64,000 nucleotides of DNA from Streptococcus equi subsp. equi (GCA_900637675.1 LR134389.1:124001-188000), one strand, 5' to 3'; counted from the first letter of the stretch, positions 7,697 through 17,447 are shown. Translations and numbers: made by a program. The notes: generated from the sequence alone by a model not told the origin.

Positions 7697-9040
7697 ATGA
7701 CATTTTTACTTGATATTGTTAGCACACCAGCTATTTTGGTTGCCTTGATTGCTATTGTTGGTCTCTTACTTCAAAAAAAGCCTGCTCCTGACATTGTTAA
7801 GGGAGGCATTAAGACCTTTGTTGGGTTTTTAGTGGTTTCAGGTGGTGCAGGTATCGTGCAAGGCTCACTCAACCCTTTTGGAACGATGTTTGAGCATGCC
7901 TTTCATCTGTCTGGTGTTGTGCCAAATAATGAGGCTATTGTTGCAGTTGCTTTGACGACCTATGGGTCAGCGACAGCTCTGATTATGTTTACAGGAATGA
8001 TCTTTAATATTTTGATTGCTCGCTTTACCCGATTTAAGTATATCTTCTTGACAGGGCATCACACACTTTACATGGCCTGTATGATTGCTGTGATTATGTC
8101 TGTTGCAGGCTTGACGTCAGTGTCCTTGATTGTGTTTGGTGGGCTGGCCTTAGGGATTATCATGAGTGTTTCACCGGCTCTTGTGCAACGGTATATGATC
8201 CAGCTGACTGGTAACGATAAGGTCGCTTTGGGGCATTTTAGCTCTCTTGGTTATTGGTTAAGCGGTTTTGTAGGAGGTCTTGTTGGAGACAAAACCAAGT
8301 CAACAGAGGACATTGATTTTCCAAAGAGCCTTGCTTTTTTGCGTGATAGTACAGTAAGCATTACCTTATCAATGGCAATCATTTATTTGATTGTAGCTAT
8401 TTTTGCTGGTCCTACTTGGATTAGTAAGGAATTATCCTCTGGCACACATGGCTTGGTCTTTGCCTTGCAGTTGGCAGGACAGTTTGCTGCAGGCGTCTTT
8501 GTGATTTTAGCTGGTGTTCGTTTGATTCTGGGTGAAATTGTTCCAGCCTTCAAGGGCATTTCTGAAAAATTAGTGCCACATTCTAAGCCGGCCTTGGATT
8601 GCCCGATTGCCTATCCTTATGCCCCCAATGCAGTGCTGATTGGCTTTGTTTCTAGCTTTGTTGGTGGCCTTGTGAGCATGGCTGTGATGATCGTAAGTGG
8701 AACGACAGTGATTTTACCTGGCGTTGTGCCTCATTTCTTCTGTGGTGCCACAGCTGGTGTTATTGGGAATGCTTCTGGAGGTGTGCGCGGTGCAACTGTG
8801 GGAGCCTTTTTACAGGGTGTTCTTATTAGCTATCTTCCGATTTTCTTGATGCCTGTTTTAGGCGGCTTGGGCTTTGAGGGCTCAACCTTCTCAGATGCCG
8901 ATTTTGGCTTATCAGGTATTTTACTAGGAACACTTAACAGCATAGGTGGTGTGACAGCTATTGTGATTGGTATTTTTGTGATATTAGCTGGACTTGTTGG
9001 GCTTTCTGTTGTTGGAAAATCAGTAGCTAAGGAGGAATAA
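7697..9040 (+). CDS. PTS EIIC permease, UlaA (ascorbate) family
   Basis: A 447-residue polytopic membrane protein with about ten hydrophobic spans beginning at FLLDIVSTPAILVALIAIVG. It has the family features GGIKTFVGFLVVSGGAG and the H-x-T segment around TGHHTLYMACM. This family transports and phosphorylates L-ascorbate or related pentose-type acids and polyols. The transketolase genes downstream suggest the product enters the pentose phosphate pathway. The actual substrate cannot be read from the sequence. Confidence 0.88.
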   Translation: MTFLLDIVSTPAILVALIAIVGLLLQKKPAPDIVKGGIKTFVGFLVVSGGAGIVQGSLNPFGTMFEHAFHLSGVVPNNEAIVAVALTTYGSATALIMFTGMIFNILIARFTRFKYIFLTGHHTLYMACMIAVIMSVAGLTSVSLIVFGGLALGIIMSVSPALVQRYMIQLTGNDKVALGHFSSLGYWLSGFVGGLVGDKTKSTEDIDFPKSLAFLRDSTVSITLSMAIIYLIVAIFAGPTWISKELSSGTHGLVFALQLAGQFAAGVFVILAGVRLILGEIVPAFKGISEKLVPHSKPALDCPIAYPYAPNAVLIGFVSSFVGGLVSMAVMIVSGTTVILPGVVPHFFCGATAGVIGNASGGVRGATVGAFLQGVLISYLPIFLMPVLGGLGFEGSTFSDADFGLSGILLGTLNSIGGVTAIVIGIFVILAGLVGLSVVGKSVAKEE

Positions 9041-9042
9041 GC

Positions 9043-9900
9043 ATGGTTTTGAGTGATGAGCCTCTAACAGATGTGAAGCGATTCGCAGCAGAGATTCGTC
9101 TAAATACCTTGGAGACTCTTAATCATCTTGGCTTTGGTCATTATGGCGGTAGCTTGTCTATTGTAGAATTGCTGGCTGTGCTTTATGGAGAAATCATGCC
9201 CATGACACCAGAGCTCTTTGTCCAGTCAGATAGAGATTATCTGGTGTTATCAAAGGGACATGCGGGTCCTGCCCTCTATAGCACTCTCTACTTAAAGGGG
9301 TTTTTTGATAAGGCCTTTTTACAGTCTCTTAATACCAATGGAACAAGTCTGCCCTCGCACCCAGATCGTCTGTTAACGCCTGGTATTGACATGACGACAG
9401 GCTCTCTTGGTCAGGGAATTAGCGTAGCAACGGGCATTGCCTATGCTCAAGCGCTTGAGCAGTCACCACATTATACCTATGCAATCGTTGGTGATGGGGA
9501 ATTAAACGAGGGCCAATGCTGGGAGGCTATCCAGCTTGCGGCACACCAGCAGCTAAGTCATTTCATTGTCTTTGTTGATGACAATAAGAAGCAATTAGAT
9601 GGAACAACCGAGGCAATCTGTCGTCCAGGTGATTTTGTTGAAAAGTTTACGGCATTTGGCTTTGAAAGCTTACGTGTAGATGGTAGGGATGTTCAGGCTA
9701 TTTTTGAAGCCATCAGGGCTTTGCAGGCGTCATCAAGTCATAAGCCCAAGTGTATCGTCTTAGATACCGTCAAGGGTCAGGGTGTTAGCCAGCTAGAGTC
9801 AATGGCAGCTAACCACCATCTAAGACCAACAGCAGCCGAAAAGGAGATGCTTGCTGCCGCTGTCAGAAAGCTACGAGCTAGTTTGGAGGTGACAAGATGA
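9043..9900 (+). CDS. Transketolase, N-terminal subunit
   Basis: 285 residues: the thiamine-diphosphate-binding half of a split transketolase. The TPP motif GDGELNEGQCWEA with the downstream DDNKKQLDG is present, together with KGHAGPALYSTLY and TGSLGQGISVATG. The stop overlaps the start of the C-terminal subunit by ATGA, so the halves are made together. It is encoded directly after the PTS permease and presumably processes a ketopentose phosphate made from the imported substrate. Confidence 0.93.
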   Translation: MVLSDEPLTDVKRFAAEIRLNTLETLNHLGFGHYGGSLSIVELLAVLYGEIMPMTPELFVQSDRDYLVLSKGHAGPALYSTLYLKGFFDKAFLQSLNTNGTSLPSHPDRLLTPGIDMTTGSLGQGISVATGIAYAQALEQSPHYTYAIVGDGELNEGQCWEAIQLAAHQQLSHFIVFVDDNKKQLDGTTEAICRPGDFVEKFTAFGFESLRVDGRDVQAIFEAIRALQASSSHKPKCIVLDTVKGQGVSQLESMAANHHLRPTAAEKEMLAAAVRKLRASLEVTR

Positions 9901-10829
9901 CTCGAGCAAGTCAAGAAATGCGTCATGTTTACCGAGATTTCCTCATTGCAGCCAACCAAGAGCACCCTGAGGTAGTCGTCTTAGAGGCAGATTTATCAAG
10001 CTCAATGGCCACCAACCATTTGGATCAGGTGTTTGGCAAGCGCTATATTAATGTAGGCATTATGGAAGCAGAAATGGTCGGTCTGGCAGCAGGCCTGGCG
10101 ATTAAAGGCTATAAGCCTTACCTACACACCTTTGGTCCCTTTGCCTCACGTCGTGTGTTTGATCAGCTGTTTCTTTCATTAGCCTATGCCCAGCTAGGCG
10201 CAACGGTTATTGGCTCTGATGCCGGAGTTAGTGCGGAAATGAATGGCGGCACCCATATGCCCTTTGAGGATCTGGGACTGCTGCGCCTGATTCCAAGGGC
10301 TATTGTTTATGAGGTCAGTGATGACGTTCAATTTAAAGCTGTTTTAAAGGAAACCCTATCACTCGATGGCCTAAAATACATTCGAACCATTCGTAAAAAG
10401 CCAGAGGCTATTTATCAAGGGCATGAGGACTTTTCTAATGGCTATTGCCTATTGCGTCAAGGAAAAGACCTTGTGCTGGCTTGCTCAGGGATCATGGTCA
10501 AAAGGTGCTTAGAGGTAGCCGATAAAATGGCAGAGCAGGGCTACTCTATCGGTGTGATTGATGTTTTCAGGGTAAAGCCACTGGCCGATGAGCTAAAGGG
10601 TCTACTTACAGGCAGTCCTGTTCTAACCGTTGAAAATCATAATCGTATCGGTGGGCTTGGGAGTGCTATCTGTGAGCTACTGGCTCAGGAAAGTAATACT
10701 CCAGTTTACCGTATGGGGGTGGACGAACGTTTCGGTCAGGTCGGACAGATGGATTATCTATTAGAGGAATACCAGCTGACGCCAGCAGCTATTGAGCAGC
10801 AGGTTTTGAGGATTTTAGCGGCAGATTAG
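9897..10829 (+). CDS. Transketolase, C-terminal subunit
   Basis: 310 residues containing the pyrimidine-binding and C-terminal domains. IMEAEMVGLAAGLAIKGYKP carries the glutamate that activates TPP, followed by the GAxxAxxGSDAGVSAEMNGG-like region and the transketolase C-domain (TVENHNRIGGLGSAI). It forms the active enzyme with the preceding subunit. It is the last gene of the operon; I see no strong terminator immediately downstream. Confidence 0.92.
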   Translation: MTRASQEMRHVYRDFLIAANQEHPEVVVLEADLSSSMATNHLDQVFGKRYINVGIMEAEMVGLAAGLAIKGYKPYLHTFGPFASRRVFDQLFLSLAYAQLGATVIGSDAGVSAEMNGGTHMPFEDLGLLRLIPRAIVYEVSDDVQFKAVLKETLSLDGLKYIRTIRKKPEAIYQGHEDFSNGYCLLRQGKDLVLACSGIMVKRCLEVADKMAEQGYSIGVIDVFRVKPLADELKGLLTGSPVLTVENHNRIGGLGSAICELLAQESNTPVYRMGVDERFGQVGQMDYLLEEYQLTPAAIEQQVLRILAAD

Positions 10830-10847
10830 CTAAAAAAGCCTATCAGG

Positions 10848-10930
10848 TGTACCACACCCAAAAAGCTGGACCTTATAGATTAGGATTGAGCTTTGTATGA
10901 AACAGGGTTCAGTCCTTTTAGTTATGCGCT
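10848..10930 (-). repeat. Relic of an IS3-family right end
   Basis: The sequence starts TGTACCACACCCAAAAAGCTGG, close to the right inverted repeat of the intact IS copies. Read on the minus strand it encodes a decayed transposase C-terminus (KGLNPVSYKAQS then stop, compare [12 protein letters not shown]). An upstream in-frame stop shows decay. It is a remnant of an older, divergent family member. Confidence 0.6.
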
Positions 10931-11300
10931 TTCAGTCCCTTTCACTCTGTAGGCGTGAAATAATGATTGATAACTCTTGATTTCACCTTCTAATTTTAAT
11001 GTCATAGAAAAAGTTCTTAAGCTTTAGGTTTTATCTTCACCTTTGGGGTGCAATTCTTTTGTCAGGACTGATAGGGCCTTTTGCTATTACTGCTGAGTTT
11101 TTGGCATATTGTGAGGGCTGTTTTCATGAAGCTGGAGAAGAATCGTTTGATTTCTTAGTGATTGTTCAGTTTTTATGATTAATCTTACTGATAAAAGGAC
11201 CAAAGCAGCTAAGCGTTTACTATCTATGCCATGCGATACGAAGAATGAGCTTATTTTTGAACAGAAAGTTAATATAAAACGAGTATTTTGAACGATTTTT
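10931..11300. other. Intergenic region without a recognised gene
   Basis: About 370 bases with stops in all frames and no convincing ribosome binding site. It may contain further decayed IS sequence continuing from the relic at 10848, but I could not align it. Confidence 0.35.
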
Positions 11301-11309
11301 TGGTAAAAT
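11301..11309 (+). promoter_or_regulatory. Probable extended -10 of pepO
   Basis: TGG-TAAAAT lies 71 bases upstream of the pepO ATG, giving a leader of about 65 bases. No clear -35 is seen at proper spacing, as is common with extended -10 promoters. Confidence 0.4.
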
Positions 11310-11380
11310 GTAAGAGATTACATTATGAGGAGTAAAAGCTAGTCCTAACATAATGGTTTAATTTAAAAAAGGAGCAATTC

Positions 11381-13276
11381 ATGACAACATATCAAGAAGA
11401 TTTTTATCAAGCCGTCAATGGTCAATGGGCAGAAACAGCTGTTATCCCAGACGATAAGCCTCGTACAGGGGGCTTTTCAGACCTAGCAGATGAGATTGAG
11501 GACTTAATGCTGACCACAACAGATGCTTGGTTGGCTGGTGAGCATGTTCCCAATGACGCTATATTAGAAAACTTTGTCAAGTTTCACCGCTTGGTTGCAG
11601 ATTATGACAAGCGTGATCAGGTGGGCGTAGCGCCAGCCTTGGACTTAATTGAAGAATACAAGGCCTTAGGATCTTTTGCCGAGTTTGCTAGCAAGGTGGC
11701 TGATTATGAGCTAAATGGAAAACCAAATCAGTTTCCATTTAGTGTAGCACCAGACTTTATGAATGCTCAGTTAAATGTCCTTTGGGCAGAGGCACCAGGT
11801 CTTATCCTGCCAGATACCACTTACTATGCCAAAGACAATGACAAAGGCAAAGAGCTGCTTGCTATCTGGCGTGGCATGCAAGAGGAGCTATTGCCTAAAT
11901 TTGGCTTTTCACATGAAGAGGTTAAGGACTTGCTGGATAAGGTTATCACGCTTGATAAACAGCTGGCAGATTATGTCCTTTCTCGTGAGGAATATTCAGA
12001 GTATGCCAAGCTTTACCACCCTTATGACTGGGCCGAGTTTACCAAGCTAGTGCCAGAATTGCCTTTAGATAATATATTTACTGTGATTTTAGGTGAAGTA
12101 CCAGACAAGGTTGTTGTGCCAGAGGAGCGGTTCTGGACAGAATTTGCAGCTGACTATTATTCTGAGAAGAATTGGGAGCTGCTAAAAGCCTGGCTAGTGC
12201 TTACAGCAGCAGGTGCTTATCATGCTTATTTGACTGACGAGATTCGTGTGCTATCAGGAGTTTACAGTCGTGCCTTGTCAGGAACTCCACAGGCTATGGA
12301 CAAGAAAAAAGCAGCCTATTACTTAGCACAAGGACCATTTAATCAAGCTCTTGGGCTTTGGTATGCTGGTGAAAAATTTTCACCAGAGGCTAAGGCTGAT
12401 GTTGAACACAAGGTAGCTAAGATGATTGAGGTTTATAAATCTCGTCTTGAAACTGCGGATTGGCTTGCACCAGCAACACGTGAGAAAGCCATTACAAAGC
12501 TAAATGTTATCACCCCACACATTGGCTATCCGGAAAAATTACCAGAAACCTATGCTAAAAAGGTCATCGATGATAAGCTATCACTTGTTGAAAATGCTCA
12601 GAATTTAGCCAAAATTTCAATTGCTCATTCATGGAGCAAGTGGAATAAGCCTGTGGATCGTAGTGAATGGCACATGCCTGCCAACATGGTTAATGCTTAT
12701 TATGACCCACAGCAAAACCAAATTGTGTTCCCAGCAGCTATTCTGCAGGCGCCGTTTTATTCGTTGAGTCAAAGCTCATCAGCTAATTATGGTGGTATCG
12801 GTGCTGTTATTGCTCATGAAATTTCGCATGCCTTTGATACCAACGGTGCTTCCTTTGATGAGCATGGTAGCCTAAAGAATTGGTGGACAGACGAGGATTA
12901 TGCCGCCTTCAAGGAGCGTACCGATAAAATTGTAGAGCAATTTGATGGCCTTGACTCCTATGGTGCTAAAGTCAATGGTAAATTAACAGTGTCTGAAAAT
13001 GTTGCTGACCTAGGTGGTGTTGCCTGTGCCTTAGAGGCAGCTCAGTCAGAGCCAGATTTTTCTGCCAGAGATTTCTTTATCAACTTTGCCACCATCTGGC
13101 GTATGAAGGCGCGTGAGGAATTCATGCAAATGATGGCAAGTATTGACGTCCACGCACCTGGTCAATGGCGTACTAATGTGACCTTGACAAACTTTGATGA
13201 ATTCCACCAAGAATTTAACATTAAAGAAGGTGATCCAATGTGGCGTGCTCCAGAGGATCGTGTGATTATTTGGTAA
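11381..13276 (+). CDS. pepO: M13-family zinc endopeptidase PepO
   Basis: A 631-residue neprilysin-like oligopeptidase. The zinc motif HEISH is at residues 479-483 and the third ligand Glu539 lies in SENVADLGG. The N-terminal M13 domain starts right after the initiator and there is no signal peptide, as usual for streptococcal PepO (which can nevertheless reach the surface). It cleaves short peptides; in other streptococci it affects peptide signalling and host interaction. RBS AAAGGAG precedes ATG 11381. It is flanked by a long stem terminator. Confidence 0.95.
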   Translation: MTTYQEDFYQAVNGQWAETAVIPDDKPRTGGFSDLADEIEDLMLTTTDAWLAGEHVPNDAILENFVKFHRLVADYDKRDQVGVAPALDLIEEYKALGSFAEFASKVADYELNGKPNQFPFSVAPDFMNAQLNVLWAEAPGLILPDTTYYAKDNDKGKELLAIWRGMQEELLPKFGFSHEEVKDLLDKVITLDKQLADYVLSREEYSEYAKLYHPYDWAEFTKLVPELPLDNIFTVILGEVPDKVVVPEERFWTEFAADYYSEKNWELLKAWLVLTAAGAYHAYLTDEIRVLSGVYSRALSGTPQAMDKKKAAYYLAQGPFNQALGLWYAGEKFSPEAKADVEHKVAKMIEVYKSRLETADWLAPATREKAITKLNVITPHIGYPEKLPETYAKKVIDDKLSLVENAQNLAKISIAHSWSKWNKPVDRSEWHMPANMVNAYYDPQQNQIVFPAAILQAPFYSLSQSSSANYGGIGAVIAHEISHAFDTNGASFDEHGSLKNWWTDEDYAAFKERTDKIVEQFDGLDSYGAKVNGKLTVSENVADLGGVACALEAAQSEPDFSARDFFINFATIWRMKAREEFMQMMASIDVHAPGQWRTNVTLTNFDEFHQEFNIKEGDPMWRAPEDRVIIW

Positions 13277-13290
13277 TCATTGCTCATTAA

Positions 13291-13379
13291 AAAAAGACTA
13301 AGAGGCTTTGTACGGCCCTCCTATCGTTAGAACGTATAGTCTAGCTTGTGGAGGAAGGCATGCTTCTCTTAGTCTTTTT
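13291..13379. terminator. Long-armed inverted repeat, bidirectional terminator
   Basis: AAAAAGACTAAGAG (13291-13304) pairs exactly with CTCTTAGTCTTTTT (13366-13379), enclosing about 60 bases with further pairing potential (CCTCC with GGAGG). It ends pepO transcription on the plus strand and has A/T runs on both sides. The loop is longer than in a typical terminator. Confidence 0.65.
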
Positions 13380-13421
13380 GTGTTGGATAGGCTCGAAAAG
13401 CTCTTTTTTTAGGCGTAAAAA

Positions 13422-13459
13422 AAGATTGAAGATAGCTCTTAAAAGCTGTCCTCAATCTT
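13422..13459 (-). terminator. Terminator of the rpsB-tsf operon
   Basis: A 16-base stem with two mismatches (13422-13437 with 13444-13459) and a 6-base loop. The A-run at its left becomes a T-run in minus-strand RNA. It lies 17 bases beyond the tsf stop. Confidence 0.85.
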
Positions 13460-13475
13460 ATGACTTATGATTAGA

Positions 13476-14516
13476 CTAGTTGTTAAGCGCAGCTGCCATT
13501 GTAGCAGCAACCTCTGATTCAAAGTCGTTAGCTTTTTTCTCAATACCTTCACCGACTTCAAAGCGAGCAAAGCTAATCGCTTTAGCATTGACTGAGTCAA
13601 GGTATGCTTCAACCGTTTTGCTGTCGTCCATGATGTAAACCTGAGCAAGAAGAGTATAGGCTTGGTCAACCTTAGTGTTATCAAGCATGAAGCGATCCAT
13701 CTTACCTGGGATAATTTTGTCCCAGATCTTTTCAGGCTTACCTTCAGCAGCAAGCTCAGCCTTGATGTCTTCTTCAGCTTGCGCAATCACGTCAGCTGAT
13801 AATTGAGCCTTTGAACCATATTTCAAGAATGGAAGTGCTGGCTTGTTAACCATTGCACGTGATTCATTGTCAAGCTCAATAGCGTGGTTCAATTGTGCCA
13901 ACTCGTCCTTGATAAATTGTGGGTCAAGCTCAGTGTATGATAAAACAGTTGGCTTCATAGCTGCGACGTGCATTGATACTTGCTTGGCAAGTGCTTCGTC
14001 TCCGCCTTCAACAACAGTGATAACGCCAATACGGCCGCCATTGTGTTGGTAAGCGCCAAAGTGTTGGTCATCAGTTTTTTCAACTAGGGCAAAGCGACGG
14101 AATGAGATTTTTTCACCGATTGTAGCTGTTGCATTGACATAAGCATCAGCAAGTGTTTCACCAGAAGGCATGATAAGAGCAAGTGCTTCGTCGTTATTAG
14201 CTGGCTTACCTTCTGCGATAGCCTTTGCAGTTGCGTTTACCAATTCAACGAATTGAGCGTTTTTGGCAACGAAGTCAGTTTCAGCATTGACCTCAACAAC
14301 AGCAGCAACGTTACCATTAACATAAACACCTGTCAAGCCTTCAGCAGCAACGCGGTCAGCTTTTTTAGCGGCCTTTGCCATACCCTTTTCACGAAGAAGC
14401 TCAATAGCCTTTTCCATGTCGCCATCTGTTTCAACAAGTGCTTTTTTAGCGTCCATAACGCCGGCACCAGATTTTTCACGCAATTCTTTTACAAGCTTAG
14501 CTGTAATTTCTGCCAT
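13476..14516 (-). CDS. tsf: Translation elongation factor Ts
   Basis: 346 residues. EF-Ts recycles EF-Tu by exchanging GDP for GTP. The N-terminal UBA-like domain ([20 protein letters not shown]) and the TDFVAKN motif, which contacts EF-Tu, are clear. It has the long form typical of streptococci. ATG 14516 follows GGAGGAAATAAAA. It is co-directional with rpsB upstream, the conserved pairing. Confidence 0.97.
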
Positions 14517-14596
14517 TTTTATTTCCTCCAAAATTAGAATCGGTCCTCTTAAAGCTCGCTTTAGCAGAGCCTTTGACCTGCTGGGTTTTCTTACTT

Positions 14597-14635
14597 AAAA
14601 AATAACGAGATAGAGCGGAATGCTTTGCCCCGTTA
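14597..14635 (-). terminator. Possible attenuator between rpsB and tsf
   Basis: TAACG and CGTTA arms enclose a GC-rich centre and are followed by a T-run on the minus strand. A weak intercistronic terminator that would lower tsf relative to rpsB is plausible; the stem is short. Confidence 0.3.
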
Positions 14636-14683
14636 GACCATGTTATGAATAGCAAGAAGCTATCCTAGTTCAATAAGCCTGAC

Positions 14684-15454
14684 TTAAGCTTCGTTTGAAC
14701 CTTCAACAACCTCAACGATTTCTTCGATTGACTCTGCTTGAGTATCAGCTTCAAATGCAACCTCTGCGTCTTCACCTTGACGGCCTTCGATAACAGCATC
14801 AGCCAATTTAGCAGTGATTAATTTGACAGCGCGGATAGCGTCGTCGTTAGCTGGAATGATCACATCAATGTCATCTGGGTCAGCATTTGTATCAACCATT
14901 GCCACAACTGGAATACCAAGCTTCTTAGCTTCTTTAACAGCGATTTGTTCTTTGTGTGGGTCAACAACGTACATCACATCTGGGATACGAGGCATATCCT
15001 CAATACCACCTAAGAATTTTTCAAGACGTGCGCGTTGCTTGTTAAGAAGTGCAACCTCTTTCTTAGGAAGAACCTCAAAGGTTCCTTCTTCTTCCATGCG
15101 TTTGATTTCTTTCAAACGAGCGATACGCTTTTGGATAGTTCCCCAGTTTGTAAGAGTTCCACCCAACCAGCGGTGGTTGATGAAGTATTGACCTGCACGA
15201 GTAGCTTCGTCAGCAACTGCTTCAGCAGCTTGCTTTTTAGTACCAACAAACAAGATAACAGCGTCATTAGCTGCTGCATCACGAACAAACTCGTAAGCTT
15301 GATCAGCTAATTTTACAGTTTGTTGCAAGTCGATAACGTGGATACCGTTACGCTCTGTGAAGATGTATTTAGCCATCTTAGGGTTCCAGCGACGAGTTTG
15401 GTGACCAAAGTGAACACCAGCCTCAAGAAGTTGTTTCATTGAAATTACTGCCAT
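14684..15454 (-). CDS. rpsB: 30S ribosomal protein S2
   Basis: 256 residues starting [20 protein letters not shown], the conserved S2 beginning, followed by [13 protein letters not shown]2 binds the 30S subunit between head and body. ATG 15454 follows AAGGAG; the frame is open further upstream but that part has no family similarity. The acidic C-terminal tail is common in streptococci. It is first in the operon with tsf. Confidence 0.97.
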   Translation of the reverse strand: MAVISMKQLLEAGVHFGHQTRRWNPKMAKYIFTERNGIHVIDLQQTVKLADQAYEFVRDAAANDAVILFVGTKKQAAEAVADEATRAGQYFINHRWLGGTLTNWGTIQKRIARLKEIKRMEEEGTFEVLPKKEVALLNKQRARLEKFLGGIEDMPRIPDVMYVVDPHKEQIAVKEAKKLGIPVVAMVDTNADPDDIDVIIPANDDAIRAVKLITAKLADAVIEGRQGEDAEVAFEADTQAESIEEIVEVVEGSNEA

Positions 15455-15491
15455 GAGTAGTTTCTCCTTTATAGAAATGTTTTTTTCCTCT

Positions 15492-15547
15492 CTTAGACGT
15501 CGGCTTGCAACTCCACCTGATGGCAACAGAATCACAATCGATCTAAG
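15492..15547 (-). promoter_or_regulatory. Structured rpsB leader, possible S2 autoregulatory RNA
   Basis: In the rpsB 5' UTR, CTTAGA (15547-15542 on the minus strand) pairs with TCTAAG (15497-15492), enclosing about 44 bases with a GGTGGAG element. The structure ends a little upstream of the RBS. Ribosomal protein leaders that bind their own product are common; no match to a described class is claimed. Confidence 0.4.
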
Positions 15548-15577
15548 ATGAGTATTTGTTGTCTGCACAACTACAAC

Positions 15578-15606
15578 AGTATACCAAAAAAAGCTAGTCA
15601 TAGCAA
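15578..15606 (-). promoter_or_regulatory. Promoter of rpsB-tsf
   Basis: On the minus strand TTGCTA is separated by 17 bp from TATACT, preceded by TGG. The predicted leader is about 115 bases and includes the structure at 15492-15547. Confidence 0.75.
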
Positions 15607-15873
15607 GCCTAAATACACTAAAACCCACGTCGTACGCATGAGGAAAATGCATGCCATTATTTTCTAACCATATGCATGTTTTCAATGCATTTTTGATATG
15701 TTGACGTTTTGACACGATCCATTTTTCAAGCGCAGCTTAGTTTTACTATCAATCTTTCTGAAAAAGAACACATGAATCATGAAAAGATATCAGAGAACAT
15801 AAGTTTCTTCAAGCATTTGGCGTACCCCAAATGCTTGATCTATCAGCCTTGCTGTTTATTAGGCCTCTAAAAA
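15607..15873. other. Intergenic region with a perfect 12 bp inverted repeat
   Basis: Between the rpsB promoter and the ahpF terminator lie about 270 bases with no recognised gene. Its one notable feature is TCAAGCATTTGG (15809-15820) with its exact inverse at 15827-15838 around CGTACC, without a T-run. Confidence 0.5.
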
Positions 15874-15910
15874 GCAAAAACCAGGGTAAACAGTTACCTT
15901 GGTTTTTTGC
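15874..15910. terminator. Terminator of ahpC-ahpF
   Basis: A stem of about 13 bp (CCAGGGTAA / TTACCTTGG extended by A/T pairs) five bases beyond the ahpF stop. It has T-tracts in both directions and so could act bidirectionally. Confidence 0.8.
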
Positions 15911-15914
15911 TAAC

Positions 15915-17447
15915 TTACTGACGAATCAGGTAATCAAATGCTCCAATAGCAGCAGTAGCACCTGACCCCATAGAAATAATAATTTGTTTGTAGGCTGAAT
16001 CTGTACAGTCGCCTGCGGCAAAGATACCTGGAATATTGGTTGAACCATATTTATCAACAATAATCTCGCCACGATCGGTTAAGCTGATACCGCTGTCTTT
16101 GAGCCAAGCTGTATTTGGCACCAAGCCAATCTGTACAAAGACTCCTTCAAGGTCAAGATGCTTTTCTTGATTGCTGTCACGCTCGATATAGTTAAGCCCT
16201 GTGACATGATCGTCCCCAACAATATCCTTTGTAGCAACATTTTTTAGAATAGTCATATTGTCTGTTTTAGCAGCGCGATCCTGTAGCACCTTGTCGGCCT
16301 TAAGCTCAGGTAAGAACTCAAGAACATAGACATGCTTAGCTAAGCCAGCTAAATCAAGTGCAGCCTCAAGTCCAGAGTTACCACCACCGATAACAGCAAC
16401 GTTTTTATCTTCAAAGAGAGGACCGTCACAGTGTGGGCAGTAGGTTACTCCTTTATTTTTAAACTCATTTTCGCCAGGAACATTGATACTGCGCCATTTT
16501 GCACCAAGCGCTAGAATAGCTGTTTTAGCCTTCAAGACAGCGCCATTAGCAAGAGTAACCTCAACAAGGTCTTTTTTCTCAATCGAAGTAGCCAGCTGGG
16601 CTTTGATGATGTCAACATCATAGGATTTAGTATGCTCCTCAACCTGGGCCATAAGCTTTGGTCCCTCTGTATACAGGGTTCCTATCATGTTTTCGATACC
16701 TACAGTTTCCATGACTTGACCACCAAAGGTCTCAGCCAAAAGACCTGTATTTAAGCCTTTACGAGCAGCATAGATGGCAGCACTATTTCCTGCAGGTCCT
16801 CCACCAATGACAAGGACGTCATAGACTCCTTTATCAGCAAAGGCCTCCTTAGATAGAGGTCCTGCGATTTGCTCAAGCAGCTGCTCAATAGTGGCGCGAC
16901 CAGAGGTGAATTCTTCTCCATTCAAAAAGACAGTTGGCACAGACATGATGCCCTTTGCCTTGACTTCCTCTTGGAACATACCACCCTCAACCATAGTATG
17001 TGAAATGTTCTTATTAAGAACAGCCATAATGTTCAAGGCTTGGACCACATCTGGGCAATTATGACACGTTAAGCTGACATAGGTTTCAAAGCTTAAAGGA
17101 CGGTCAATAGCCCTGATGCGGTCAATAATATCCTGCTCAATCTTTGGTGCACGTCCTGAAACCTGTAATAGAGCAAGGATAAAGGAGGCAAACTCGTGAC
17201 CTAGAGGCAGTCCAGCAAAGATCACTCCGCTGTCTTGACCTTTTTGGGTAATCTTAAAGCTTGGTTGACGTGTTAGGGTAGTCTCCTCAACAGTGATACG
17301 GTCTGACATGGCAGCAATTTCTTCAATGAAGTCCTTGACCTTTTGTGAGCTATCGTCACTACCAAGATAAGCTTGTAGGACTAAGTCAGATTCCAAAAGA
17401 TTAAGGTATTGAGCAAGCTGCTCTTTAATATCAGGACTTAATGCCAT
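15915..17447 (-). CDS. ahpF: Alkyl hydroperoxide reductase subunit F
   Basis: A 510-residue FAD/NADH peroxiredoxin reductase. Two thioredoxin-fold repeats fill residues 1-200 with redox CHNC (TCHNCPDVV); a thioredoxin-reductase-like part follows with GGGPAGNSAAIYAARKG (FAD), the CPHC disulfide in YCPHCDG and GGGNSGLEAA (NADH). It passes electrons from NADH to AhpC to detoxify peroxides. It lies 20 bases after ahpC on the same transcript. Confidence 0.96.
   Translation of the reverse strand: MALSPDIKEQLAQYLNLLESDLVLQAYLGSDDSSQKVKDFIEEIAAMSDRITVEETTLTRQPSFKITQKGQDSGVIFAGLPLGHEFASFILALLQVSGRAPKIEQDIIDRIRAIDRPLSFETYVSLTCHNCPDVVQALNIMAVLNKNISHTMVEGGMFQEEVKAKGIMSVPTVFLNGEEFTSGRATIEQLLEQIAGPLSKEAFADKGVYDVLVIGGGPAGNSAAIYAARKGLNTGLLAETFGGQVMETVGIENMIGTLYTEGPKLMAQVEEHTKSYDVDIIKAQLATSIEKKDLVEVTLANGAVLKAKTAILALGAKWRSINVPGENEFKNKGVTYCPHCDGPLFEDKNVAVIGGGNSGLEAALDLAGLAKHVYVLEFLPELKADKVLQDRAAKTDNMTILKNVATKDIVGDDHVTGLNYIERDSNQEKHLDLEGVFVQIGLVPNTAWLKDSGISLTDRGEIIVDKYGSTNIPGIFAAGDCTDSAYKQIIISMGSGATAAIGAFDYLIRQ

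Noticed and set aside
14253..14537. 94-codon plus-strand frame opposite tsf
   Set aside because: It is an antisense shadow of tsf codons without RBS or similarity.
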